A DNA stretch of 64,000 bases from Tubiluchus corallicola (GCA_030141605.1 JAQGDQ010000079.1:62001-126000); one strand, 5' to 3'; numbered from the stretch's first letter, positions 45,451 through 60,745 are shown. The notes: a model not told the origin generated them from the letters alone. A program made the numbers and translations.

Positions 45451-48400
45451 ATGAAAATAATTTTGTTTTAGCTAAAATTGTAAATAGTGACATATACTTG
45501 CATTCTTTAATGTGGGTCAAGTAGCAACAAGCTATTCGTTCATTAAGTTTATATTAACTTGTAATTTGTCTTTGTAAATATTGGTATGTAATTCGCAGGT
45601 TCTAAATTTTTATAATTGTGTTTTACGCTACACGGACGAAAAATCTGAAATAAACGTGTCAAATAAAGTCACTGTCTATATATACGCATGTATGATATTG
45701 TTTATAACATGCTGGTAGATGGCACCACTTACATGCGTAAAAAGGAAAGAAATCGAACAACTGGTTCAGAGCTATTAGACTTCTTAGACGTTCTATTTGC
45801 AGCCCCTATTGTACGAAAAAATTCCCAACTCATATGTCAAAATTAAATAAGATATGATGACGATATGATAAGTTGAAAACAGAATACTAAGAATCACGCT
45901 ATAATTACAGACAAAGAAACTGAGCAGTGTTAAAAAACGAAATCATCAAGGAACAACGAATCATGGAGGCCATGAGATTTACCACCATCGAATTAAACTT
46001 GCACCATGGATCATGTTGCGTCCCGAAAAAATATTTGATTTAAAAGACCTTTGTTGATATTATTCGTAATTGATCCTTAATTAATCGTAGGGTATGTAGA
46101 CCTTACATTTTGACTGATCTAAAAAACCCTAATAATCGTTACGCACTGCGTTTGTGTATTTGCCACCAAAAGTCGGCAACAAACATAAGAATCGCATGGC
46201 GGACAATGGCAGTCATGAACGCCCAGTAAGGGGTCAACTTGGAAAACAGCTAATGTGATAGTGATGATTTTGTAGTACATTCCGCTGTCATGTTTCCTGT
46301 CCTTGCTTGAGGTTAATGTGTTTGTCGCAGTTAATGCCATGACGGGTGTATTTAGAATTAGAAGCGCCCAAAAGAAATGATTAAAACCAAAACATTAAGC
46401 CTATCATAGTTCTTGTATACATTATTACAGACTTAATGTCGTTGTCGTCTAAGACATTCTCTATCATGTAGAGTCAAAACAGATAATCGATCCTCGAATC
46501 TAGGATGGATATAAAATAGAATGGGATGCTGCGTTAGATCCAAGAAATCCAGGCTTCAAGTTTAAGGTCGGACTGACAACACGGAAATGACAGCAGCATG
46601 CAGCAGCCACAATGATAAGGACAACGAAAAGTGTTTACATTAGTTGTGCCCAACAAACACAAGTGAAAAAATAAAACTTCATAATCTATTTGTCTAGATA
46701 TTATGAAAATTTCTGGAATGATTGAATATTTTCATAGCAGATTTTCCACCAATCGACAGAGAATTTTGAGCAAATTAATGAATATCCTTGCCTAAATTTT
46801 TTTATTCAACAAGGCTACGTATCAATTAAATCCACTAAACACAAAGAAGTGTGAGAGAGAACAGAAGCCAAAATAACATCAATTGGTTGACACTTGTAGA
46901 AATGCAAATGGAAAAAATGCAGCAAAACTTCTAACCTTGATATATCCCCCTGGCAGAAGTTGCAAGAGATAAAAAAAATGCACTAAGATTTAAAAAAAAT
47001 TATTTAACAAACTAACAAAAATGCCATTTATGGGATTCTTGTCACTAAGGCTAAACTTGTAGCAACCGAGTTAGGAGCAACTGTACTATCGCAGAACAGT
47101 TTAATTTCTCAAACTTACTTCTCTATGATTTGTTTGCTAGCAATCCGCCTTTCTCTTGATTGGCCAATGTAACAGAAGCCTTTTTGCATTTTTTTTTGCT
47201 TTTTGTTAATTCATTTCGTTTCTCGTCAAAGTTTACGTACATACGATTTGAAAATAACAAACCGCAGTAAGTGCAGTTCAATTTTACATTCCAACTATTT
47301 AGTAAGTTTTATTTTACGTCTATGTCTAAGATTTTTTTAGTTCATTTGTTTTTTATGCAGGTAGTTAGGATTCGAAACTAAGTTGCCGTGATCGAGAAGA
47401 TTTCCTAAACCAATTTCCGACTTTCCCGTCGGTTCCCTCTAGAGAGGCCGTGCATGTGTTTTACACTTGAGTGACGACGATCGGCAGCTTTCGTTTAATT
47501 TCCTTTCGACGACTGGCGAATGTTTCTGTGTGTGTTGTGCTGGTCTTACATTAATATACGTGTATTTAATGTGAATGGAATTCTATTTTTTCTATATTTA
47601 TAATATTTGTTAAGTGTCAATTACGTTTCTTTGTTGAACATTTAACATCGTCAGAGTGAGTGACTCTTTCAGTGAACTTAATTAATGTGTGTATATATGT
47701 TTGGCTAAACTTTCACGGCTTTGGTCATAACCGTTGTAAGGGAGATATTGTATTAAGTTTTTTTTTTGAAAATTGAACAAGACTGCATGTCCTGATAGTT
47801 ACAGCCAGCTAACCGGATTACGAATAGCGAAATATATTACCGGACTATAAAATATCCAGAATCGTTTTGGTGAGTTATTGTATATTTTTTACCAGAAGTG
47901 AGAATTAAGTTCATTTATTAATTTATTATAACCTGTTCACAAGGTTCTTCGTTGGTCTTGTTCCGTGACGTGATCATAATTAAGCTGTGTAACTTCTGTG
48001 CAATTTTATTTGAGTTAACTGTATTTTTAAATATTTGGCTGTGTTAATGCGCGTATCTTTATGTTAACATCATAATCGTGCTTGTTTATTACAAAAATTA
48101 CTAATCGTCTTGTGAAGATTAAATGTTTTGGCATGTATATACGCCAGAAATTAAAAGTAACTGTTCACTCACTACTTTTACTGCTGCTTTTAAATCAAGA
48201 GAAGCCATATCTACGGGTAACAAAACTTGAATTATATTAACCAGTAACCAGCAAATTTTATAATGATTTATTTTTGAGAAACAAGGGCAGAGTGGGTTAT
48301 CGCTCAGAGAAGCCATTCATGCTAATTTGTGCTAGCTTAGTGTACAAGAATGACGATGCTTTCTTTAAGAAGGCGACAAAACGTCTATTATTATAGTGTC

Positions 48401-51171
48401 AAAGATGAAAGGCCACAGACAATTGAATTACAAAGTAATGTGTACGAACTTATAAACTGGACTGATAAACTCGGACATTAACTTTGAATTTGAACTTATT
48501 TTTAAATAATAGCTATTGTTTACTGTCGCAACTATCGTGCTAATCTTACTTATTTAATGCTAAATTCTAGTTGTTAACTATTGTTAAATATTACACCGCG
48601 CAGTTTTTAATGAAGGCTTTCAAGGACGTTTTGAATCCGTGCATAACTGCAGCTAGGGCTCTACATATGTGAAACTTATGTGGTTCAGATCAAGATATTT
48701 TGGGAGCTTCTTTATGCAAGCTTGCGCAGTTACATGTGTAGCTAAAGGAACTATAGAGCCAGTATGGGACTCTCTAGTTATAGGTTCAGTGCATGAGTCT
48801 TAATATTAAAAAAGATGTAGCTGGCAATTGCATAAAAAGCTATTACACTTAATCACGACATGTTAATCTAACTAAACACATTATACTGATCTGAAGTTTA
48901 TAGCAAATTAAAATGTTGTTGTTAATGTTGTAATATAGTGTAGTTGGAATTTTACGAGTGATCTCTTTGTTTTTTAATCACACCACTAATTGTCAAATAG
49001 TACTGTCACTATTGGTCGCTTTTGTAATGATATTCTTTCAGATGACGTCACCGACTCACCTCTGCTTTGCCGAGCCATTTTCTAGTAAAGAAATTAACAT
49101 TAGAGAGCCTAAACATATTATGAGCGCTGATTATGGCTCGTTGAAATGTGTATTTTTCAGAATTTCATTAAGCTTTATTATAAAGTGTTCTGTATATCGT
49201 GGAATTTTATTTAACTGAAAAAAGAACTGTAGGTCCTATATATTTTTGTAATGAATAGAGCTTTTAAACTGTGTTTTTAGCCTGTTAGGTGTAGCTAGCT
49301 ATTTTTGCGCGTTCTGCATATGAATGATTTTTTTTACCGTGTAACCAGTCTATTGGCCTTCCGGCGTTGCTTAGTGTGCACAAAAGATGTAAAAGAACGG
49401 CCCATGCATACATACAAGGTTACAAGGGCGGTTTAATTTCAACGAGCTGTGGGATACGTACTGATGTTCGTAAATGTAAAAATACGAACTAGAAACTTAT
49501 CCTTTCAGAATTGTCACAGATTGGTTTAAACGTTTTGCAGTGTTCACGCGTATGATATCCAGTATAGGAAACTACTATGGTTTTAGTGCAGTGCATACTG
49601 CGTAATATGTACTGGTACATATATTAAAAACAGCTTTAGCTTAGATGTAAAGGCCGGGCAAGCTACAAAGTTCTGCAAAATACACATATTCCTCCATTGA
49701 TTAGCTTATTACTACAAAATTTTAAATGGACGATTTTTGGATGAATTGTCGACAGCCAACGTTTTTTCACTTGCCTCTGTCTGTAGCTATACTGATAGAG
49801 TTTCACGTTGTTTTCAGTTTTCATGTAACGTTCAGCAATTATAGCGACTGCGTAGCTAGCTATTATTCTGTTTAAAAAGCAGCCGACCCCGAGGTTAGAC
49901 AGAACAATCTGGCATAGAAAATACGTCAATTACGAAATTTCAGCGGTTCACTCGCTCAGCGCGTGGTCAAGTACAGCAGCAAGGTCCTATGGGTTTGTTC
50001 AGAGTCAATGTGGTGTTATCTGTACTATCACCAATATTAAATTTATCTCTTGTTGAATGACCTGCTTGCCAGAGATCAGTAGATTTGGCAAAGCTATGGA
50101 ATTTGCAGACCAAATTTAGCATTTAAGACGTTTTATTGTAGTTGCACCTAAATAATGTAGCATTTGTAGACTATGCTGAACAGCCGGTTATAGGCTTATA
50201 TCATTTTTTCTTCCGCCCTCTTATGTGCTGAATTCTTTACTAGAAAGTAGTTACTCTGTTAACTACAACTTCATATCAAACGCATACCACCTAGCAAGTC
50301 AATTTGTGTTTTTCTTCATTTCACTTTCTATTACAACTTAGACAACGTCACTACGGGTAATCAGTTATCTGGGCGGTCCTGTTTTAATATAGCTACATAC
50401 ATGCTACCTTAATGATGTTGCCGATATAGTTGTCAGGTTTGCATGTTTTAGCGTTTTCCAGACCGTCCAGCTTATTCTGTAACAAGACCTGGTAGAAAAC
50501 ATTGATTATGCAAGCGTGGCTTGGCACCCCGATGCTGCCATAACAAGATGACAAAGAGACTACCATCCCTTACACGACCTCTCCCTTAGACAAGCTGCCT
50601 GACTGGCAGGATGGGAAGACAAAGCGCCTTGGTACAGTAAAACATGAACAGCTTGTTAAGGGTGTTGAGTAGTTAGCGTTAGAACAAAAGTTGAGTGGTG
50701 TTCAGTCTCCTGTTGTGAAAGTGTGCCTCTGAGTCTGTGAGTAGAGTTGTTAATGAACGTACTCAATGCTTTGCAACTTACACGGTAGTAGATCTTGGGT
50801 TGTTATCTGTAAATTATATTATTTAGATATATTTTTTCGTTTTTGGCAAAGATTATAGTGCAACGGAGGGCTAAGAGCCTTCGTTGGGTGCTGCCAGAAA
50901 CACCTCGAGATTTCAATTGCATTTTTATTTTAATTGACTATAACCCAGAATCTAAAATTACGTATCCGGCTTTTAGTGATTTTTAAAATTGTTCTTTAAA
51001 GGTATTGGATTACAAAGAATAGAAATGTAATTAAATTTTGTCAGCTGGTATCTATAATAGTAATCTTTATTGACTGTCGGTTTTTAAATGAACAGTTAAC
51101 ATAAGCTCAAAGAGCTTTTCGCCAACTGTAAATAACAATTCCATAACAACGTAACAGACTATTATTATCCG

Positions 51172-51330
51172 GCTTTTACCCTAAATATCATGTGCCAGGC
51201 AGGGTAACAGCAGGTACCATTTTTAAAGTCTTTGGTATTCCCGGCCGCAGTATCAAACTCACGACCTACCAGACGGAAAGTGGAAAAAGCGGACACGTTA
51301 CCCCTAGATTATACCGTCTGCTTCAAACTC
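51172..51330 (-). repeat. tRNA-derived SINE
   Basis: Read on the minus strand: TCTAGGGGTAACGTGTCCGC as the A-box region, then GTAGGTCGTGAGTTTGATAC as the B-box region. A conserved-looking tail follows, GTACCTGCTGTTACCCTGCC then TGGCACATGATATTTAGGG. Head plus short tail of about 160 bp matches SINE architecture. Confidence 0.6.
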
Positions 51331-54300
51331 AACATGTAGTGGCCTAAATGAACTCAAACACTTAAACGTAGGTGACGTGCTGATAGTAACTGAATGATTT
51401 GATTTCTGAAAGGAAATAAATTTTCGGGGAAAGCCAACTTTGCTGTCCTGCATGTTACTAAACTCTGATTGATTATGGCACTGTTGTAGGACACTGTAAT
51501 TGATTCTGAGGACTTAGGTTCAATTAGGTAAAGCACGTTTTTACCTGTTAGTGGCCATCCAATGACTACACCACATGCAGGATATTACAATGATTTTTAC
51601 TTTCTTCACGTGCTAGCACGTAGTTTGAATACTTTCTGTCGTCCGCGTCTATTATTATGCGATTATAATTATGGTCATAAATGCGTAAATCTTCATGTTT
51701 AGCCATGTTAACAAAATGGGCATTATTTTATTTTCTGTTGTGCAGATGTCGAAAGTATAACAAGTGTATTATTAGCTGAAAACGTGTATGTACATTATTA
51801 TAAATCATTATAGGTTTACATGATATTGCTTCCATGCAATTTCTAAGCGGTTTCTTCCATGTAGAAACTGAGAGAAGTACACGTATCGTTATTTTATATT
51901 ATATTATATTTTCATCATTACCTAAAATTATTATTTTCATTCATATGTGTGCTGCTATGTGAAAAATGTAATACATAACGCATTCAAGTTTGTGGACATG
52001 TTGTTTCTTATTCCCAGTACATTGCTCCCCAGTACGGTACATATAAAGGGGAGACCTTGACACAAGTGATTTGCATTAGGAACGCTGCCTACTTCATGCT
52101 GCATCGTTTTTCTACTCCAAACATCATTAACCTGATGAACTGGCGTCTCTGATTTCGTTCATGAGAGAGAAGTGGTTTGTTTAATCGCACGTGGTATGAA
52201 TTAGACTCTGTGTGCTGCATGCGGTCCCATCATTTTTCTAAATCGCTGCTTTTTTTGAAACCTGACTGTCAGTTCCTCATTATTTTCATTTTTTACTCAA
52301 TGCTGTTTTATGAGTCCTCGTTTCTTTGTCACTTTGCAAGACAAATTCAGATTTATCTGCAGTTAGTGACTATAGTGTAGATGTGCCCGGAACACAGAAC
52401 ATTTGTGTTCGAAACCCATTTTATAGATTTGTTCAAGTTTGTTTTCCCGTACATGCACATATCATCAGTACTTCTGTGGCAAACTCTGTATTATATTAAA
52501 AATAAAGTATATGTCTATATAATAAATTTCTAAGCCAGGGCATAATGAAGTCTCTACATGTAGCACAGACCAGTGGCGATCACAAAATTGGACAAAATTT
52601 ATCAGGGTTTTAGTTTGCTTCGTTTAAGGCACAAGAAAACCCTCAACTTACATAAAACTTAAAAAATTCGCATTGAAATTTTATACCACTTACATACTGC
52701 CTTTTTGCATATTAGACTTGCGTCGACGAAACACGACACTGTAAAACATGTAAATTTAAATTCCCGCGATGACAGTTAGACGCGACCTTTTGACGAAAGT
52801 CATTTGAAACAAGTTCTGGTAACATTGAGTAAAGTTTTAAAAAATAATCAGAGCATTCGTAACACACACTTCACTAACTAAATAAAATTTAGAATTACTG
52901 TATCTTGTCAATAAGATTAAAATACGTTTTTGGTTAGTGCACCCTGGAGGGTGAGTCAGCGACATTTTACCATTTGGTGAAAGCATTTTAAAAATTAAGT
53001 ATTTTTTTGTAGTTACATTAAGTCTTTCAATCAGGTAAGCGAAATGCTAAGTAGTATAACATTGCATAGAAAGGTTTTTGGGACATAGTTTAACATTTTA
53101 CTTTTCTTCCTCCGATTGACGTTGTGCGTATATGACGTCATGTAATGGCACGGTCGGAAAAGTATTGCCGGAAATTTAAAATGCAAACAAACAAAAATTC
53201 CTTTCAACAAGAGTACGATATATGCATAAAATTGCTATAAAGTAATATAATTTTTAAGGCGCTTTTTCTGAAACCGACTTGAGGTAGCCTTTTTACTTGT
53301 CCTTTAAATTTGAAGCGTACTTACTATTGCCTATAGTAATATAGGCCTATATCTGAATAACTAGTCCATCCTTCTCTTTGCTAAAGACTAGATGTACAAC
53401 TCAATATTTTTCATGCATAATTTTACGTTTTAAATCCCGTTACATCTGGTAAATTTGTCATATATAAGCCTGTACTTTTAGCTTGTTATACCTGTATATG
53501 TACTGAGTAACGGCACATATAATTAGTGCAAACTTAGCAGGTTAAGAAGTTCAGTTCGGTGCATTTATAAGACGTGACACGTGAACAGCTAAAATCCACA
53601 TTATTTTTTATTTCAACAGCTTTTTAACCTAATTTGTCAACAAAAGTTTTTCTTAAAATAAAAGAAGTTCGTGAAACTCGGTTAGTGGAGACGAATGGTT
53701 TTAATATGGACCGGAATTCTTATTGTTGTCGTCTCAGCAAAAGCTTTTGCATTTGTACCGTGACTAACAAGGTAGCTACTGTCTTACATCTGCTGTTTGC
53801 GGCTATTTAGCAAAGCATTTTTTCCGGCATTTCAAGAAATACGAGTAAAAGCTCTTAGACTGATCCACTTATGGGTCGAACGTCTGACCCTCTGAATGTC
53901 CCAAGCTACAGTTGACAATCTCAGTCTTGTTAACCTATTTGTGTTGATTTTTTAAATAAGATTACACCGTACTATGTTCGTCATCATCAACATCTCTTAA
54001 TGTGTGTTTACCTTGATGCCACTCAGCTTTACATTTGTAGTTTAAATATATTAATTTTTTGTGTTGTTTTTTCTTTAGCTGTGTTGTAAATTTCTATTGT
54101 AATTGAAAATAAACTAAGTTTGAAGTTTGAAAAAATGTATTTTATGCTAGTCACTCTACAAATGTGATTACGATGTCTAACATGGCCTACAGCTGTACAT
54201 TCTCCTGCCCCATCCCATTCGTAATTCAGTATACAACTTCTGCCTCTACTTAGAATCGCCCACAGACATTCCAAACAAGTTAGACAGGCTCTTATCTTTT

Positions 54301-57300
54301 TCGTCTTGAAAGCATTTCTTTTCTTAAAATAATGCCACAAAGTTTTATTATTTGTTATGGCATGCGTGTTTTTCTTGGAGCACCTGTTTCAGCATTTGTG
54401 TGTTTCAGACGCTTGAGGAAGAGCCAAAAACAAAGTGACATATTTAGTTGTTTTTTAAACGGTTTCTCCCAAAAAGTTCTGGTTTGCCTATTGTAGTGTC
54501 ATATGCTTATTATTTTTAAACTGTTTACTAATGTTTAGAAATTAAGTCAGAGAAGTATCACAGTGCAGTAGAACATTAATGTTTTTTTCAAATGAATTCA
54601 ACGAGCTGATGCAGATCATTCAAAAATTTGCATACTCCTTAGAACAAAATGAATTACCATTACCTAGTTTCATTGTGCACCTGTAATTAATGACTGTCGG
54701 CCTCGTCGGCATTTTTGAAGCGATGTAACAAAGCATGGGGGTCCTCATTCGTCCATTTATCATAAATGGTACAGCTCGATTTTTCGATTACTGAAGCTTT
54801 TCAATTTACAGACATTTATCTTAAGGTATAGTGCTTTAAAAATTGCACTTTGCTTGTTCCAGCAAAATCACGAGTCATCCCGAACTTTTTATTACGAATC
54901 TACAGATACTGCATGAATTACAACGTTTCGTATATTGCGAATCATGCTAACTGGTTTTACGGTTCAATCAAAGTGTAACGAATGCTATACATGTCGCTTG
55001 AAAGTCGTATCCCCGGAATTTTTCCACTCAAGCTTCTTTCGAAACTTAAAAGGCATTTTGCTTGTTACGCTTTCTCGGCGCTAAAGCTTATTCTCGTTTA
55101 ATGAGTGGTTTTGTAAAAGCTTTCCATCTAAAACTCGATTCGTGAATGTGAGGCGTTTGTAATCGCAATTTCCAAGCGAGCGTATTATTTATTTAGCACA
55201 GTAGGAACAGAATGATGAATGGGAAACTATTGCGCACTGTAGATTTGATGCAATTTATTTCAAGTTTTTTACCCTTTTTTGTTTTGATATAGCCATCCCG
55301 TTTCACTACAGTTATAGCAGCTTGTGCGCAGTATATTGTAGTATTATAAATGTGTGGTATGAGACAAATAAATTAAATCTTTCATTTAATATTTTTCAAA
55401 GTGGTATAACGTGTCTCAACTTTGATTGATAAACATGAAGAACTCATCATTACTATTAACACAACCCTATCATTAACACGGCACAGAAAGGTAACTGTAG
55501 GGGCGCATACTCACATTCGATATTTGCTTAGCAGTTTCTGGGTCAGAGTTTTGGCTTGTACACTTTGAAATCTTGCTAATTAATTTTCAATCGATGCGCG
55601 ATAATACTTAACGCAAATAAAATATTTTCGGCATTGTGACAATTACTACTTCCTGACCCCAGAGAAAAAATAACTTGTGCAGTTTATACAGAACGTAACT
55701 TGAGCAATGAGGAAGACGAGTTTATACATAATCACGAGTATAAATAATCGCTGTAATATCGGTTCAGAGCAATCCTGCAGAACGTATTTTTGCGATACAA
55801 AATTCTTTGATGTGGAGATCTTCAGTTTAAATTAACATGTTCTACCTTTTTCATTTTGCTACTTTATGCTGATTGAAATTAATTAGTTTTGCACTTTCGC
55901 ATTCTGGACGTGCTGTTCTTTTATCGTTATGAATTTATAATATGCTGTGTAATTTGTGGAAGTATATTACTGCCAGTCAGCGTTTTTGGAAAACGTGACT
56001 TTGGCCACTTTAAATCAATCAGCCTGCCAAAATTGTCTGAACCAACTAATTGTTAGCATTACAGATCAGTAACAATTTGGTGTACAGTAATGTAGCTTCG
56101 CTAACTGTATACGTCAGTCAATTTGGCAGTTTTGTGCTCGTGTTTGCATAGTTTTTACCACTGTAATTTACTTCCGGAATGTGGCTCATATCATGATTTG
56201 CATTTATGTGTAAATGAGTAACTATATAACTTGTATATGTCAGCTGAGCAAAGGTTAAGTTGCTTTTATTATTGCTAAAAAGTTACCAAATTTTACCGTG
56301 TTTAGCTGCTACCATGTCAATTTACCAATTTTATAAGTAATTTCAACAACTTGAATAATTTTGCATTAAAGCCTTTTTAAAGCTTTTTTTTCTTGACAGC
56401 AGTCCAGTTGTGTTTAGATTACTTTTTGTGGTGCTTTTTTGTACAGATCATCCCAAACGAGGTCATTAGTAAAAGACTAAAAGTCAGAAATTGAGAAATT
56501 AATACAGGTCTGGAAAAAAGATTCTTATAAGTAATTTGCTAGCGATCGTAGGTTGGCTTACTGCTTATTCTTTCTACTTTTAACCATTGAGGTTGTTTGT
56601 AGGTAATATATGGTAAAGAATTCTACATATAGAGTCCAGATGAAAAAAAATTGTTTGTAAGCAGCGAGCATCTAAAAAATGTTCAGGATGAAATTGTGAG
56701 AGCAGCAACAAAACGAGTACTCCAAGCAAAGCGATTTAGAGATATTGAGAGATCCTTCCACGAAAACTGAGGAAAAAATAAAGAATTATAATAATTTCAC
56801 GAAAACAGTGATAAAGCGCTCCTTCCTTGAGAAAGATGTAGCAGACTCCCAAGTCAGACTCGACTATGTGGAGTAGTTTGACAATACGATTTTACGATTT
56901 TGCAATTGGGTCCATTGAGTTAATATCGCTGACGCACTATCCCAAATGAGAGTGATTATGAGAGTGCAGCATTCTAGGCAACGTCATATATTTGATTTTG
57001 TTTCAGTTGCAAAGAAAAGGAACGTGCCGTACTACGTTTTTACAAATTGGCTGTCCAATTTAATAAACATGGATACTTATTTATAAATAGATATAAGCAC
57101 TCAAAGCATTACAGGAACGACACTTTCGAGGTTAAGTTAAATCTTTCCACCCTTACAGCTTCATTTCTTAGTAAACTGACTAACCGCCAGCGGATTAAGT
57201 ACAGTAATGTGATTATGTAAGCTAAACCACAATAGCAAAAAAGATTCTAAACTGTTTTGCAATAACACCAACGTTGATATTCACAACCTTTTGAATTTCG

Positions 57301-60300
57301 TGCTTCATGACTGTGCTGTGTTTGTATAATCTGTCACTGATTGACATTAATCCAAGTTGTGTTAGCAAAGCTTGTGGTTTAATATTCTCTCAGTGTTGTT
57401 CATACACAATCTTTCTTAACTACTTCTAGACCAAACATCTTTTTCTAGGTCTAACGACGTATTTATGTTGGACTTGCGTTTTGTTTGTGTTTACAAGCGG
57501 GAAACCTCCTGTTTCCGGAAGTATGAACGGAAGGGAATTCCCTGTGAGCAGTCTCAGGAAAAGTGAGTTGGCAGTCTCACTCATTATAGGGAGGACTCTG
57601 CAACTATCGAAGTTAGGAACGCTGAAAGTGAGGGAAATGAAGCTGCGACTTTCTTGTGTCGAGGTAGTGTTTCCGTGTTTGCTGAACTTGCAGGAGCAGA
57701 GTGCATGGGCACAGTGTAAAATGTCAACTTTACACTTCCGTCGTCACTGTCATTCATATTGGCTTTCCTTCATTGCATAAAGATCAAAAAGATCGTTTTT
57801 GGCGTTAACTGCGGGTGCGCTGTTTCTCCCCGCGAATGTTGAACGCGTTGGCCACATTCATTTAATTAACAGGAAAGTCTGTATGTCAGGCTCATCTCTT
57901 GAGCCACGTGTGGCAAGGCGAAACTCAAAAATTGGGGCAAGCACAATTGATGTTCTTCTCCTTCTAGCTGTTAGACTATTTATCTCAGTGTATCCAAAGT
58001 GAGGGAAGGTAAAACCGGTTAAAACCTTTTTCTGTTTCGCGAATTTGAAGACTTGTCGTAGTCCAAACTTATACTACCAGACGCAAATATTTTACTACAA
58101 AGAAAATTTGATCACTTTCTATGCTGAGAGTCCAGGATGAAACAGGTGGTGACCCTTATTTATAAAATGCGCCTGTTCTACTTTTTTATGTATTATTATT
58201 TCATTTTCATATATCTCTGGTCATGCGTGTCGATTTCATCGAATGCAGAGGCCGAAAGGACATGGAATAGATGGAAAATGAGTCCGTGTATTACACTTCA
58301 TTAAACACAATTTACACGTACAGGAATTTTTTGCTTCGATTTTGATGTCTTTATAAACTATGCTAGTTAACCTGAAATTTATGGATTACTTGGCTGCACT
58401 TTTCATGCATTATGTTTAACTAAGTCCGTAATTACAGTGGACAGTTGGTCACTTCCTTTCAGCGACACTTGTGCGGTCCAAACTGCTCATTTTCTCTGTC
58501 TGTTGGCTGTAGAAAGATTACTGGTTTACTTATCTTGGTATTGTAGGAAACTGTGATAATTGCTAGTGCTCACGCGCGGTCGCTGGTAGGATAGTAATGG
58601 TTGTTAATCATAGGTTATGTCGTTGTGGTCATCTAGGTGGATGATGCTCCCGTATCTTGAATTTCTGATTTAGAGAATAATTTTAACTGCTTCATAACAT
58701 TTTCTTTTTCCTTTTAGTGCCAAAACGACTTGGCATGAAGCTCATTGTAGTACTCTATGTTTTCGTGTATGTGGAGTATTATTTCTGGGTCTTCCTTTCT
58801 TTAAAAGTTTTATTGGATACATCCCTTTATCTTGGCTACGCCCCGATGTTGATATCACTCCTTAGCTGTATGGGGATAATCCCTGCCTTCTGTGATATTG
58901 GCAAAGCCTCGTCAGTTCAGTTAACTTTAATCTGAACATAATAAAACTCTTCCAAGGTTCGACCTACCTGAGACGTGATCGAATAGGTGATAACTCCCAG
59001 TTGACTTTCTGTTCGTGTGTCTGCAGGTGTAGAGCAAGCATCACCGTTGTGGGTGGCTACTTCTTTGTACCACTGCATCTGCCAGGTGTGCATATTTAAA
59101 GATACGCCTTCTAGTGAGTGCTGTTTGTTGGAATTTAAATATACTTGCGAATTTGTCTGTACAGTATAATCAGTTCAATTATCTATCCCTGCATTATTAT
59201 TCCAGAAGTTGTGATGTATTGTCAAACAGAAAAGTGCCATACACAAACCTTGCAATTCCTTTTCTTGCTTACTTACACGTTTACCACACTCATACTGGAT
59301 TGTAACTTGTTACTAGGAGCTCTTGATTGTCAAAATTAGCAACAGTTAGTAATTAAACCAATGGTTCGTATAATTTAAAATAGTTTTAAACTTATCAGTA
59401 GTCAATACAGTAATTATTTTTGACTCTGTGCTGTTTTGTCATTGTTAAGTGTGTGGATCCCTGTTAATTGTTTTGCAATAATTTAGACTTATTCACTTCA
59501 ATATCTTGCTAAGTTTATATCAACTGACCCTGTGCTATTGTGCTAATCATCTTTCTTACAAGCCCTTTGTTGTCTATTATGGGCGGATATTTATTGGCAT
59601 CAGCCTGAGCTAATTTGTCTGAATTCGAAAAGCACTTTGTTCAAATTGTCCTTGCCTAAACTCTTTTGTTTTTCTTTTTGTTTATATTGTTTTTCGTCAA
59701 GGTTTTGCGTGTCATTAAAGGCGTGATTTCAAGAAAAACTACAGACTCGTTCCTCATATGGCATGGTTTTGCCAATACAACCCAAGTCGTTCGTACATAT
59801 TTTTAGTTTATCAGTTAAATGTCTTTCGTCTGCTTTGATAAAAAAAATTGACAGCAGAAAATATTTTTTCACACTTACAATTTTTGAACCATGTACTCGG
59901 TCAGAAATCAGTACTAATATTCGAGCAATTAATCCAGTAGCGATATATTAGTCATTTTTTATTCACATGCAACATGGCCGAACAATAGCTACCTATTCAT
60001 TTCATGGGTGTTATTTCTTTGTTCTCTAGTGCATCAGCTCCACTAGGAACTGTTCGTACTCATTACCTATATAGTCAGGCATCAACCAGCCTGCTATCAA
60101 AGGCTCTAGGTTGATTGCTTTTCAATGAGGCCCAAACAAGTTTCGATGAGAAAGGGTAGCTAATTATTGCTTGCAGGGTATATGGTAAGGCAGGTTCCTT
60201 GCTTTCCGACGTTTATTTGCACATTCAGTGTCTTACGATTTCAGTCCAAGGAGAAGGTTAATGAAGAAATTTGTCACAATTTTTGACGTGCAGATTTGTT

Positions 60301-60715
60301 TGCTTGAGGAGTTTATCCGCTTCTACTTGCCTCTATTAGTTAAAATAAGTTTTGGTAAATTATAGACTGCACTCTAAATTAAGTTCACTATTCGAATCTG
60401 ATGGCGGCACGCAGTTAGTTATTCGGTTTGTCCGATTTGCACATGATGAAATCGCGTTTATTACAGCTTAAATGAACACTAGCCGTATTAAAACATACAC
60501 AATGCCATTGACACAATACCGACGGATAGCTTTGATTTGTCTGGTAGAGTGTAGCAAGCATTGATTTCTACTTAGTTTACATGCATAATCATTTCACCGT
60601 ACCTTACTTATCATATGTGAATGTCTTCGGATGAATTATATAATAAGAATGCTAAATTTATTACTATTGCCACAGTATGGCACATGAAATAATTAAAACA
60701 CAGCCAAATGCTATC

Positions 60716-60745
60716 GCTAGACTTCGGAATATTCCGAAGTCTAGC
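60716..60745. repeat. Perfect 30-bp palindrome
   Basis: The half-site GCTAGACTTCGGAAT is followed immediately by its exact reverse complement, with no spacer or mismatch. It sits in otherwise unannotated AT-rich DNA. Confidence 0.95.

Noticed and set aside
54029-54340. 103-codon minus-strand open frame
   Set aside because: The opposite strand looks like a retrotransposon 3' tail (AATAAACT then AAGTTTGAAGTTTGAA). No protein similarity was recognised.
57481-58002. Two consecutive plus-strand open frames (99 and 67 codons)
   Set aside because: No recognisable domain and no convincing splice sites. Kept only as a compositional islet.
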